Positions 49,667-58,105 of a DNA stretch of 64,000 bases are shown one piece after another. Below the pieces are notes generated by a model. It ran no database searches. It was not told the origin of the DNA and saw nothing but the letters and a program-made list of their open reading frames with translations. Both the position numbers and the translations under genes were made by a program. Origin of the DNA: Sutterella sp047777475 (GTDB lineage Bacteria; Pseudomonadota; Gammaproteobacteria; Burkholderiales; Burkholderiaceae_F); assembly GCA_047777475.1 (NCBI GenBank), contig JBKEET010000004.1, positions 62,001-126,000 on the forward strand. The letters run 5' to 3'. Position 1 is the stretch's first letter, and every line of letters starts with the position of its first letter.

Positions 49667-50647
49667 ATGGATGAGGAATTCGCTTGCATACTGGCGCTTG
49701 CCGCCGTCGCCGCTTTTGCGCTGGCCTGGCTTTGGCAGAAGCGCCGCACGCAGGGCCCGCGCCGCGTGAAGCCGCCCCGGGGCGAGGCCCGGCGCGTCGA
49801 GCGCATCGGCCGGGCGCCGGCCCGCCTCATGCCGGAGCTTCCGCCGGAGCCGCCCGAACCCGTGCGGCCGAAAGAATTCTTCGGTCCCGGGCGCCCTGTG
49901 CTTTTCGAAGGCCTTTCCGCCGCGGGCGAGCCGCTCTTCCTTATCCAGCGCGCCTTGGCCGAAGGGGGCGAAACCTGGCGCTCGGTGCCGCTGCCGGCCG
50001 AGGCGGCCGGGCAGCTTTCGGCCGTTTTTTCAAGGGCGCCCGCCCTCGCGCATGAGCCTGACGACGGCCTCTCCGGCACGGACTATTTCGTGCGCGTGGT
50101 GAGCGACGGCAGCTGCGAGAGGCTCGCGGCGCTCGATGCCAAGGGCGCCGCGATGGGCGAGCCCTGCAGGGCCGCCGCGCCGAGCGGGGCGGCCGCCTCG
50201 CTCATGGAGCCCTCGCTTCGCGCGCATCCGCTCGAAGAGGAAATCGCCCGCGCGGCCGAGCGGCTCGAGGCGCTGTCGCGGCCCGAGGCGGCGGCCTCCG
50301 CCAGGGCGCTCGCAAAGCGCCTTGCCTCCGACCCGAAGGGCGTGCTCGCCGATGCCGAACAGAAACTTGCAGCGCTGCCCCCGGGCAAGAAGAGCGAAGC
50401 GGACGCCTGGGAGCGCCTTTCGCTCCTGCTCCTTGCGCTCTGCGCCGGGGCCGACCACCTGGCGCTGCAGCGCGCGCTTTCGGCGCTGCGCCGCGAGGCT
50501 TCGGGCGCTGCCTTCGAGAGCGCGATCAAGGCGCCGCTCGATGCGGCCGAGCTCTCGCTCATCCGGCGCGGCGCGCCGCTCGAGACGGCCGTGCGCCTCG
50601 GCAAGGACGGCCGCCCGGCCGAACTTCTCTGGCGCGGCGGTTTTTAA
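49667..50647 (+). CDS. Hypothetical membrane-anchored protein
   Basis: This is a 326-residue protein beginning at the ATG at 49667, which has GAGGAAG upstream. Residues 6-23 (ACILALAAVAAFALAWLW) form a single N-terminal helix, followed by a basic segment and a Pro/Glu-rich linker (PELPPEPPEPVRPK). The remaining about 260 residues are an Ala/Glu/Arg-rich, mostly helical domain with no motif I recognise. Topology by positive-inside would leave the domain in the cytoplasm. The next gene starts 12 bases later, so the two are probably co-transcribed. Confidence 0.72.
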   Translation: MDEEFACILALAAVAAFALAWLWQKRRTQGPRRVKPPRGEARRVERIGRAPARLMPELPPEPPEPVRPKEFFGPGRPVLFEGLSAAGEPLFLIQRALAEGGETWRSVPLPAEAAGQLSAVFSRAPALAHEPDDGLSGTDYFVRVVSDGSCERLAALDAKGAAMGEPCRAAAPSGAAASLMEPSLRAHPLEEEIARAAERLEALSRPEAAASARALAKRLASDPKGVLADAEQKLAALPPGKKSEADAWERLSLLLLALCAGADHLALQRALSALRREASGAAFESAIKAPLDAAELSLIRRGAPLETAVRLGKDGRPAELLWRGGF

Positions 50648-50659
50648 GAGAGGCATGCG

Positions 50660-51067
50660 ATGAAAGGCGGCATATCGGAAGAGACGGCGAAGGCCGTGCT
50701 GGCGTTCCGCGACGAGCGCGACTGGAAGCGCTTCCACAATCCGAAGGACCTTGCGATTTCGCTTTCGCTCGAAGCGGCGGAGCTCCTTGAGCTCTTCCAG
50801 TGGTCGGGCAAGGACCTTGACGTGCCGGAAAAGCGCGGCCGCATGGCCGAAGAGCTCGCCGACGTGCTGATGTATGCGCTGATGTTCGCCGATGCGGCGG
50901 GCATCGACGCCGACGCTGCGGTGAGGGAGAAGCTGCGGCGCAACGCCGAGCGCTACCCGGCAGCGCTCTCGCGCGGCTCAAGCGCCAAGTACACGGAGTT
51001 GAAGCGCAGGGCGCGCGCCTCAGCGCTTCGAGCCGATCTGCACGAAGACAAAGCCCGCAAAGATTAA
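50660..51067 (+). CDS. MazG-like nucleotide pyrophosphohydrolase (dCTPase/RS21-C6 type)
   Basis: This is a 135-residue all-alpha NTP pyrophosphatase. The landmark pattern FRDERDWKRFHNPKDLAISLSLEAAELLELFQW is characteristic of the RS21-C6 (dCTPP1) branch, with the metal-binding EAAELLE and the later EELADVLMYALMFAD. Such enzymes clear dCTP or modified nucleotides. About 30 extra basic residues follow the core (KYTELKRRARAS...). The last 48 bases overlap the convergent gene on the other strand, so one of the two tails may be spurious or the overlap real. Confidence 0.87.
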   Translation: MKGGISEETAKAVLAFRDERDWKRFHNPKDLAISLSLEAAELLELFQWSGKDLDVPEKRGRMAEELADVLMYALMFADAAGIDADAAVREKLRRNAERYPAALSRGSSAKYTELKRRARASALRADLHEDKARKD

Positions 51068-51589
51068 GAAAAACGCGATCGGCACAAGATCGTCGAGCCC
51101 GGCCTGCAGGCACGAGATGAAGAGCACGGCGCCGGTGAAAAGGAGCAGGATACCGAGCGCCCTGGCGGCGCGGTTCTGCTTCCTCGGGCGGCGCGGCACG
51201 CTCGAAGCCGGGGCGGGCGCGTTGCGGAATTCGTCCGCTACGGAGCGGCGCCGCTGCGGCGCTTCAGCCTGCGGGGGCTCATAGGTTTCGGCAGGCTGCA
51301 TGACGGAAGGCTCGGCCTCCGGCTCCGGTTCCGGGTAGGAAGGCACCTGCGCGTCGAGCCTTTCGGCCTGAGCTTCCGCCTTGGCGATGGCGGCTTCCTT
51401 GTCGGCTTTGTCGGCAGCGCTCTGGCGGTAAAGCTCGCCCGCCATGTCGCGCAGCGTGCGCGCTTCGTCCGTGTTGGGGCGGGGCACCGAGGCTCCGCGG
51501 GCAAGGTTCCGCTCGGACTCCTTCTGGATTTTTTCGATGTAGGTGACGAAATCGCCGTCCTTGGGCTGGAATTTAGACGGATCAGTCAT
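51020..51589 (-). CDS. Hypothetical protein with two C-terminal membrane helices
   Basis: This is a 189-residue protein from the ATG at 51589. The first about 135 residues are hydrophilic and low in order, with a Glu/Ala helical part and a Pro/Glu-rich stretch (PEPEPEAEPS). The end has two membrane helices (about 145-162 and 167-185, ALGILLLFTGAVLFISCL and LVPIAFFLIFAGFVFVQIG). I recognise no family. The layout suggests a tail-anchored protein with a large cytoplasmic part. Its stop lies within the convergent dCTPase-like gene. Confidence 0.68.
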   Translation of the reverse strand: MTDPSKFQPKDGDFVTYIEKIQKESERNLARGASVPRPNTDEARTLRDMAGELYRQSAADKADKEAAIAKAEAQAERLDAQVPSYPEPEPEAEPSVMQPAETYEPPQAEAPQRRRSVADEFRNAPAPASSVPRRPRKQNRAARALGILLLFTGAVLFISCLQAGLDDLVPIAFFLIFAGFVFVQIGSKR

Positions 51590-51744
51590 GCGCTGCGCTC
51601 TGGTGAAAGAAAACAAACAATCTTGAGACCCTTAAAGCATAACGCTTTGCGGGCATTTTTTCGGCCCTTTCCCGGATACGGAAGCGCCCCGTCCCGCGGG
51701 CGGCGGGGCAGGGCGCTGCGGAGAGCTTTTTCCCGGAAGGGCGC

Positions 51745-54579
51745 TCAGGCTTTCACGGGCGCGGGCTCGGCCGCGGCCGCTTCGAGCGTCTCCTTCTCGG
51801 CCCTGCGCGCCATGCGGTCGAGCCTCGGCTTCATGCGCAGCATGCGCATGGCGTTGGCGACCACGATGAGCGTCGTGCCGGTGTCGGCGAAGACGGCCAT
51901 CCACATCGTCGCGTAGCCGAGGATCGCGAGGACGGCGAACACCGCCTTCACGACGAGGGCGAACGTGATGTTCTCGACGAGGAGCGCGTAGGTGATCCGC
52001 GAGAGCCGCACAAGCGTCGCGATCGAGGAGATGCGGTCGTCCATCACGGCGATGTCGGCCGCCTCGATGGCGCTGTCCGTGCCGCGCACGCCCATCGCGA
52101 TGCCGATGTCGGCACGGGCGAGCGCCGGCGCATCGTTGATGCCGTCGCCCACCATGGCGACCGGGCCGCGCTCGTGGAGCTCCTCGATTTTCTTGAGCTT
52201 GTCTTCGGGAAGCAGGTCGGAAAAGACGTGCCGGATGCCGACGCGCGCGGCGATGGCCTTGGCCGTCGCGGCGTTGTCGCCCGTGAGCAGGTAGGGCTCG
52301 ATGCCGGCGGCGCGCAGCTGGCGGATGCCGGAGGCGGTTTCGGGCTTGAGCGTATCGGCCAGCCCGAAGACGGCGAGCACCCCGAACATGTCGGCGAGCG
52401 CCACGCTCGACATGCCCTGCGCCGAATACTCGGCGAACGCCTCCTTGGCTTTTTCGCCCGCGAGGCCGTGCTCCTCGAGCCAGCGCAGGTTGACGAGGCG
52501 AACCTCGCCGCCCGCGACGCGGCCTTCGACGCCGGCGCCCGGCAGCGCGGTGAACCCTTCGACTTCCTCGGGCTCGATGCCCTGGGCCTTGGCCCAGCGC
52601 ACGATGGCCTTCGAGAGCGGATGGCGGTTGGCCGCGGCGAGGCTCGCGGCGAGCTGTGCGGCGCGGCGCCGGTCGCCCGAGACAAAGGTCACGGCCGTCA
52701 CGTCGGGCTCGCCCTTGGTGAGCGTGCCCGTCTTGTCAAGGCCGATCGAAACGAGGCGGCGCGCCTGCTCGAGGTAGAGGCCGCCCTTGATGAGGAGGCC
52801 GCAGCGCGTGGCGGTGGCAAGGCCCGAGACGACGGTCACCGGGGTCGAGATCACGAGCGCGCAGGGGCAGGCGATCACGAGCAGGCAGAGGCCCTTGTAG
52901 AGCCAGCCGAGCCAGTCGCCCAGGAAAATCGGCGGCACGACGGCCGTGAGCGCGGCGACCACGAAGACGATCGGCGTGTAGATCTCCGCGAAGCGGTCGA
53001 CGAAGCGCTGCACGGGCGCCTTCGAGGCCTGCGCGTTTTCGACGGCGTCGATGATGCGCGCGGTGAGGCTGTCGGAGGCGGCCGACGTGACGCGCACGTC
53101 GATCGTGGAGGTGAGGTTGACGGTGCCGGCCCAGACCGAAGCGCCCGGGCCCTTGTCGGCGGGCACGCTCTCGCCCGTCACCATCGACTGGTCGAGCGAC
53201 GAGGTGCCTTCTTCGATCTTGCCGTCGAGCGGCACGCGCTCGCCCGGGGCCACGCGCACCAGGGCGCCCGGCTCCACGGTTTCGCTGCGCACGCGGCGGA
53301 ATTCGCCGCCAACTTTAACCAGCGCCGTCTCGGGCGCCACGCTCATGAGGTCGCGGATCGAGCGGCGCGCCTTGGTCATCGAATACTGCTCGAAGGCTTC
53401 GCTGATCTCGAAAAGCACCATCACCATGGCGGCCTCGGGCCAGGCGCCGATCAGCACGGCGCCCGTGACGGCCACGGCCATCAGCGCGTTCATGTTGAGG
53501 TGCCCGTGCACCACGGCGAGCACGCCGCTCTTGTAGGTCGAAACGCCCGTCATGACGATGGCGATGAGGGCCGGGATGAGCGTCAGCAGCGAGGCGCCGA
53601 CGCCCGAGACGGGGAGCAGCTCGGGACGGTATTCCGAGAGCAGGTCGAGAAATTCGGAGAGCAGGGCAATGAGGAGCGCCACGGCGTATTTTTTCCAGGC
53701 AATCGGCTCGGCATCGTCGGCGGCGGTCTTGCGGACCTTTTCTTCGCTTTCGAAGCCCGCTTCGCGCAGCGCCCCGATCATCGCCGCGGCGTCGGCATCG
53801 CTGCCCGTCATCGTGACCGTGGCCGCGTGCGGGTTGATGACCGCGCCGGTGATGCCCGCTGCGGCGAGCGCCTTGGCGGCGAGGTCGGACTTGGCGCCTT
53901 CGGTGAGGCCCTTCACCGCGAGCACGATCCTGCGGCGCTCGCTCCTTTTGTCCGGAACGCTGATCCCGATCGAGGCGAGCGCCTCGCGGGCGGGGGCGAG
54001 GTCTTCGGCGCGCGAGAGCGTCACGGTGTGCGCTTTGCTGTCGAACGCCGCCTCCCCGATGCCGGCGCTCTCGAAGGCGCGGCGGATTTTTTCTTCCGCT
54101 GCGGCGTCCCCGAGGCCGGGCACGGCAAGCGCGAGGTCCGAGCTCTTGAGCGAGGCTTCGTAGCCGCAGCCCGCGATCGCCGAGAGGGCCTTTTTCACCG
54201 AGGCGGCCGGCAGCTTGATTTCGCGGCGCACGGTGTTGTAAGCGGCGCCCGTCACGCCGGCTTTCTCAAAAGCCTTGCGGATTTCGCCTTCCTCGACCGG
54301 GCAGTCCATGTCGGGAACCGAAAGGAGGGCGATGGGCTCGAACGGCGCCGAAGCCGGGCTCTCCGTCTTCTCCGCCTTGAGGCGGCAGGCCATGCCGAGT
54401 TCCCTGACGGCTTCCTTGAGCGGCGTCTCGTCCTCGAGCTCATGCTCGACTTCGGCCGTCTTCGAGGCATAATCGAAGCGCACGCGGCGCACGCCCTTGA
54501 TTTTGCCCAGCTCGTGCTCGACGCGATTGCCTTCTTGGGGGCAGCACATATCAGGGATGTGAAGTTGGGTGATTTTCAT
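51745..54579 (-). CDS. zntA: Zn/Cd/Pb-type P1B ATPase with four N-terminal HMA-like repeats
   Basis: This is a 944-residue exporter for divalent soft metals, starting at ATG 54579. The first two HMA domains have Cys at DMCCPQEG (Cys12-13) and DMDCPVEEGE (Cys93, as in ZntA and CadA). Two further HMA-fold repeats (about 148-207 and 218-280) have no Cys. The core has TGES, CPC in VIACPCALVIS, DKTGTLTKGE, and GDGINDAPAL, with eight helices. Divergent transcription from a MerR regulator and a MerR-type promoter before it support zinc, cadmium or lead export. ZntA versus CadA cannot be separated with certainty. Only two repeats can bind metal through Cys. Confidence 0.88.
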   Translation of the reverse strand: MKITQLHIPDMCCPQEGNRVEHELGKIKGVRRVRFDYASKTAEVEHELEDETPLKEAVRELGMACRLKAEKTESPASAPFEPIALLSVPDMDCPVEEGEIRKAFEKAGVTGAAYNTVRREIKLPAASVKKALSAIAGCGYEASLKSSDLALAVPGLGDAAAEEKIRRAFESAGIGEAAFDSKAHTVTLSRAEDLAPAREALASIGISVPDKRSERRRIVLAVKGLTEGAKSDLAAKALAAAGITGAVINPHAATVTMTGSDADAAAMIGALREAGFESEEKVRKTAADDAEPIAWKKYAVALLIALLSEFLDLLSEYRPELLPVSGVGASLLTLIPALIAIVMTGVSTYKSGVLAVVHGHLNMNALMAVAVTGAVLIGAWPEAAMVMVLFEISEAFEQYSMTKARRSIRDLMSVAPETALVKVGGEFRRVRSETVEPGALVRVAPGERVPLDGKIEEGTSSLDQSMVTGESVPADKGPGASVWAGTVNLTSTIDVRVTSAASDSLTARIIDAVENAQASKAPVQRFVDRFAEIYTPIVFVVAALTAVVPPIFLGDWLGWLYKGLCLLVIACPCALVISTPVTVVSGLATATRCGLLIKGGLYLEQARRLVSIGLDKTGTLTKGEPDVTAVTFVSGDRRRAAQLAASLAAANRHPLSKAIVRWAKAQGIEPEEVEGFTALPGAGVEGRVAGGEVRLVNLRWLEEHGLAGEKAKEAFAEYSAQGMSSVALADMFGVLAVFGLADTLKPETASGIRQLRAAGIEPYLLTGDNAATAKAIAARVGIRHVFSDLLPEDKLKKIEELHERGPVAMVGDGINDAPALARADIGIAMGVRGTDSAIEAADIAVMDDRISSIATLVRLSRITYALLVENITFALVVKAVFAVLAILGYATMWMAVFADTGTTLIVVANAMRMLRMKPRLDRMARRAEKETLEAAAAEPAPVKA

Positions 54580-54631
54580 AACGGATGCTTTCCAACAGTC
54601 GGGAACGGTTCTCATTCCCTTGACACTGAGC

Positions 54632-54662
54632 ATTACACACCCTGAAGCAACTACAGGGTCAA
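54632..54662 (-). promoter_or_regulatory. MerR-type promoter and operator of the Zn/Cd ATPase gene
   Basis: On the minus strand TTGACC (-35, 54662-54657) and TGTAAT (-10, 54637-54632) are separated by 19 bases. They enclose the dyad ACCCTG-N9-CAGGGT (54639-54659). The overlong 19-base spacer with a centred dyad is the signature of promoters that MerR proteins untwist. It is 53 bases before the ATPase start. Confidence 0.82.
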
Positions 54663-54751
54663 GAGGGTTGTGCCATAATTTTGTGAAAAGCCCGAAAGAC
54701 GTCATTGTCAGGGGTTTCCCCTGCGCTCTTTAGGGATTTCGGACACCAGCT

Positions 54752-55150
54752 ATGCGCATCGGCGAACTTGCACAAAGGACGGGACACTCCGTCGAAACGA
54801 TCCGTTATTACGAAAAGCTCGGCCTTCTGCCCGAAGCAAAGCGCCTCGACAACAACTACCGCACCTACGGCGAGCTCCACGAGGCACGGCTCGACTTCAT
54901 CCGCCGCTGCCGCAGCCTCGGCATCGGCCTTGAGGAGATCCGCTCGCTCATCGAGAGCATCGAGGCGAACACGCCCGACGGCGCCGAGCGCGCCCATGCG
55001 CTCATCCACCGCCACCTGCAGCTCGTCGAAGAGCAGATGAAGGAGCTGCGGCACCTCAAGAAATCCCTGAGCGACCTTGAAAAAAGCTGCTCGGGGCATC
55101 ACGACAACTGCGTCTCGTGCGGCATCATCCGCACGCTTTCCGACTCCTGA
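54752..55150 (+). CDS. MerR-family Zn/Cd/Pb-responsive regulator (ZntR/CadR type)
   Basis: This is a 132-residue regulator. The HTH (1-45) reads MRIGELAQRTGHSVETIRYYEKLGLLPEA and is followed by the long dimerisation helix. A C-terminal metal loop with Cys113, His116, His117, Cys120 and Cys123 (CSGHHDNCVSC) resembles ZntR, CadR and PbrR. The Cys that these proteins have at the start of the dimer helix (Cys79 in ZntR) is missing: the segment reads ANTPDGAERAHALI. It is divergent from the P1B ATPase, whose promoter carries a matching dyad. Confidence 0.87.
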   Translation: MRIGELAQRTGHSVETIRYYEKLGLLPEAKRLDNNYRTYGELHEARLDFIRRCRSLGIGLEEIRSLIESIEANTPDGAERAHALIHRHLQLVEEQMKELRHLKKSLSDLEKSCSGHHDNCVSCGIIRTLSDS

Positions 55151-55204
55151 CGCGCACCCGGAAGCCGCCTCAAGTCCCTTATTCCCCGGATCCAAGGTTT
55201 TTCT

Positions 55205-55804
55205 ATGGTTACCTTCACCTTCTGGCAGATCGCAATCTTCGCCGCCGTCGGCATCATCTTTGTGCTGCTGCCCCTTTGGGCGATCAAGCGCATCGCCTCG
55301 AGCATCCCGCCCGCCTGTTCCGCGCCCGGCTACAAAAGCGGCATCGGCGGCATGCTCCTCTTCATCATCGCGGTCCTCATCGTTGAGGCGCTCGCCGCGC
55401 TTTTCATGCTCGGCCGCGCCGCGGGAGAGGCGCTGCGCGTGATGACGATGGACTCGCAGTACGTCTGGCCGGCTTTCAAGACGCTCATTCCCGACCTCAC
55501 TTCCTCGATCTTCCTCATCGCCGCGGTGGTGCTGCTCACGTTCGTGCGCTCAAGCTCGGCGCTTTACGGCGCGGTAGTCTGCGCCTGGCTCGGCGGCCCG
55601 CTCGTCTCGGCGCTCCGGCTCACCTACCTCGGCGTGCCGATCACGCTCACGAGCGAGCCCTCGGCCTACGTGCTGCTCACGGCGGTGATTTCGCTTTACC
55701 TGCTCTTTGCCGTGCGTCCGGCATTGACCTACGGGACGCGCTCGGGCAGGGAGCTCGAGGCGCGCTGGAAAGCGGAGGCGCTCGAGCGCACGCACAGGCG
55801 CTGA
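55205..55804 (+). CDS. Membrane protein, possibly DUF2569 family
   Basis: This is a 199-residue inner-membrane protein with about five helices: 6-28, 48-72, 95-118, 121-140 and 150-170. The segment GIGGMLLFIIAVLIVEALAAL after the first loop recalls the GLGGWLxL of DUF2569 proteins, but the match is partial. A basic Arg/Glu-rich tail is cytoplasmic. It lies 54 bases after the merR gene on the same strand, so it may be co-transcribed and could take part in metal handling. There are no Cys or His clusters to support that. Confidence 0.68.
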   Translation: MVTFTFWQIAIFAAVGIIFVLLPLWAIKRIASSIPPACSAPGYKSGIGGMLLFIIAVLIVEALAALFMLGRAAGEALRVMTMDSQYVWPAFKTLIPDLTSSIFLIAAVVLLTFVRSSSALYGAVVCAWLGGPLVSALRLTYLGVPITLTSEPSAYVLLTAVISLYLLFAVRPALTYGTRSGRELEARWKAEALERTHRR

Positions 55805-55893
55805 CCGCGTCCTTTTTTCGGTGCTACGATGCTTTCGGATAACAGCGGTGCGCCTGATCCGCACTGCTTCTTTTCAACAAAGGAGACCCGTTC

Positions 55894-57040
55894 ATGGACC
55901 ATCCCATCCTGATTAAGAACGCCGACGTTTACGCGCCGGAGCATATCGGCAGCCGCGACCTTTTCCTCGCGGGCGGCAAGATCATCGCCATGGAGCCCGA
56001 GCTTGACGTGAAGCTTCCGGGGCTTGAAGTGATCGACGCCAAGGGCGCCGTCGTCACGCCGGGCCTCATCGACCAGCACATCCACGTCACGGGCGGCGGC
56101 GGAGAAGGCGGCTGGAAGAGCCGCTGCCCCGAGCTGGTGTTTTCCGAACTCGTGCGCGCGGGCGTCACGACGTTCCTCGGCGTCTCGGGCACGGACTCGA
56201 TGTCGCGCTCCATCGAGAACCTGCTCGCCAAGGTCCGCGGCCTCAAGGAAGAGGGCGCTTCGGGCTGGATGTGGACGAGCAACTATTCCTATCCGGTGAC
56301 GACCATCACCGGGTCGGTCAAGACCGAGATGTTCGCCATTCCCGAAGTGCTCGGCGTGAAGATTGCTCTGGGCGACCACCGCTGCAGCTTCCCCTCGATG
56401 GAGCAGGTCCGCGCGATCGTCGCCGACATCCGCGTCGCCGGCATGCTCACGGGCAAGACGGGCTTCCTGCACGTGCACCTCGGCGATTTCCCGAGCTCGT
56501 TTTGACATCTTCGAAGGCATCGTCAACTCGGGCCTGCCGATCAAGCACATCCGTCCGACGCACGTGGCGCGCCATCCGGAAGTCTTCCGCCGCGCCATGG
56601 AATTCGCGAAGAAGGGCGGCATGATCGACGTCACGACGGGCGGCGGCTGCTACATGGGCACTGCCGCGGACGCCGTCAAGATGGCGCTCGAAAACGGCGT
56701 GCCGCTCGACCGCATCACGATGAGCTCGGACGGGCACGGCTCGATGCCGCGCTTCAACGAGCAGGGCGAGATGGTGGGCCTCGCGACCGGCAAGATCGAC
56801 TGCGACTTCGAAGCTGTGCAGGACCTGGCGCGCGTCTACGGGCTCGAGACGGCCCTGCGCCCGATGACGACGAACATCGCCCGCGCGCTCGGCCTGCCGG
56901 GCAAGGGCGCGGTCGCCGCCGGCTACGACGCCGACCTGCTCTTCCTTAACAAGGACATGCAGATCACCGACGTCTTCATGAAGGGCGACGCCTGCATGCG
57001 CGGGGGCGTCGTCGTCAAGAAGGGTGCTTTCGAGGAATAA
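55894..57040 (+). pseudogene. iadA: Isoaspartyl dipeptidase gene with a one-base frameshift
   Basis: The protein is otherwise complete at about 380 residues. The first frame (ATG 55894, ribosome site AAGGAG) covers the first 203 codons with HxH in IDQHIHVTGGGGEGG, the carbamylated Lys in LGVKIALGDHRCS and His in LHVHLGD. At about 56496-56499 an extra base in GAGCTCG shifts it to a TGA. The second half (RFDIFEGIV through HIRPTHV and SSDGHGSMP with the catalytic Asp) continues in another frame to 57040. With the base removed the enzyme would hydrolyse beta-aspartyl dipeptides. Everything else is conserved, so a recent mutation or sequencing error is likely. Confidence 0.88.
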
Positions 57041-57079
57041 TCTTCCCAAAAGCAAACCTTCAGGCAGCTTATGAGCAAA

Positions 57080-57123
57080 GCACGCGCCGGGGACAGAAAT
57101 CCGGCGCGTGCCTTCGCTTTTTT
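57080..57123 (+). terminator. Rho-independent terminator after iadA
   Basis: A perfect 11-bp stem GCACGCGCCGG/CCGGCGCGTGC is followed by CTTCGCTTTTTT. It lies about 40 bases past the iadA stop and 20 bases before the next gene. Confidence 0.8.
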
Positions 57124-57142
57124 AGAGAGTACGGTCGCTTAA

Positions 57143-58063
57143 ATGGGTTTCAGCAGCGCTTCGGCCAGGGCAACGGCCATCGGCATGCTCGCTCCCTGCT
57201 TCTGGGGAATGAGCGTCGGTATCGTGCGCAGCATCAAGGAAGACTTCGGCGCGGCGTTCGTGCTCATGCTCCTCATCTTCGGCAGGCCGGACCTGAAGAA
57301 ATTCTCGAAGCGCTTCCTCTTCGTGGCCATCCCGATGGCCAACCTCTGCGCGGTCACCTTCGTGGCGTCGATGGCCACCTCGGACGGCGGCATGCAGACC
57401 GTGCAGGCCGGCATGGTCAACTATTCCTGGCCCTGCCTCGTGATTCTCTTTTCGATCATTTTCAACGGCCAGAAGGCGCACTGGTGGGTGCTGATCGGCG
57501 CCGCGGTGTGCATGATCGGCGTGCTCACGGTGATGGGCGGCGACGCGGGGCTGAGCTTCGCGGACCTCAAGAAGAACGTCATGAGCAACCCCGTGAGCTA
57601 CGGCTGCGCGGCGGCGAGCGCCCTCACGTGGGCGGCCTACAGCTCGATGACGCGCGCCTGGAGCGGCGGGCAGAACCCCGTGGTGCCGATCTTCTTCATC
57701 GACTTCGTGCTCTTCACGCTCTATTGGCTCTGGTGCGGCGCACCTTCCATTCCCGAGCACGTCGAGTTCCGCGGCTGGATTGACATCGCAGCGGGCGCGC
57801 TGGCGTTCGGGCTTGCTTACGCCTGCTGGACCTACGGCTCGGTCAAGGGGTCGCTCACGCTGCTCGGCGTTGCGTCGTACTTCACGCCCGTGCTCTCCTG
57901 CATTTTCGCCACCTTCTGGATCGGCGCGGACCTCTCGCTCGCGTTCTGGAAGGGCGTCTTCCTCGTCGTGGCGGGCTCCGTGATCTGCTGGCTCGCAACG
58001 AGGAATGTGAGCAAGAAGCCCGGCCTGCCGATCCCGCTTCGCGCGCCGAAAGACCGCGAATAG
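57143..58063 (+). CDS. DMT-family exporter similar to YddG (aromatic amino-acid exporter)
   Basis: This is a 306-residue inner-membrane protein of the EamA/DMT superfamily with about ten helices. Close parallels to E. coli YddG run throughout: GMVNYSWPCLVILFSIIFNGQK, GGDAGL, ALTWAAYSSMTRAW, FGLAYACWTYGSVKGSLTLLGVASYFTPVLSC and SVICWLATRN. Between IVRSIKEDFG and AAFVLMLLIFGRPDL about ten residues present in YddG are absent, which shortens the second helix; it may be defective. YddG exports phenylalanine, tyrosine and tryptophan. No clear ribosome site precedes the ATG. It lies between two peptidase genes, which fits export of excess amino acids from peptide use. Confidence 0.82.
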   Translation: MGFSSASARATAIGMLAPCFWGMSVGIVRSIKEDFGAAFVLMLLIFGRPDLKKFSKRFLFVAIPMANLCAVTFVASMATSDGGMQTVQAGMVNYSWPCLVILFSIIFNGQKAHWWVLIGAAVCMIGVLTVMGGDAGLSFADLKKNVMSNPVSYGCAAASALTWAAYSSMTRAWSGGQNPVVPIFFIDFVLFTLYWLWCGAPSIPEHVEFRGWIDIAAGALAFGLAYACWTYGSVKGSLTLLGVASYFTPVLSCIFATFWIGADLSLAFWKGVFLVVAGSVICWLATRNVSKKPGLPIPLRAPKDRE

Positions 58064-58105
58064 CACGGCACCTGCCGCAAGAATTTTTTAGGAGTCTCAA
58101 AACCG

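Noticed and set aside
51684..51719. Terminator after the Zn/Cd ATPase
   Set aside because: AGCGCCC/GGGCGCT can pair, but the minus strand lacks a T run after it, so I cannot support termination.
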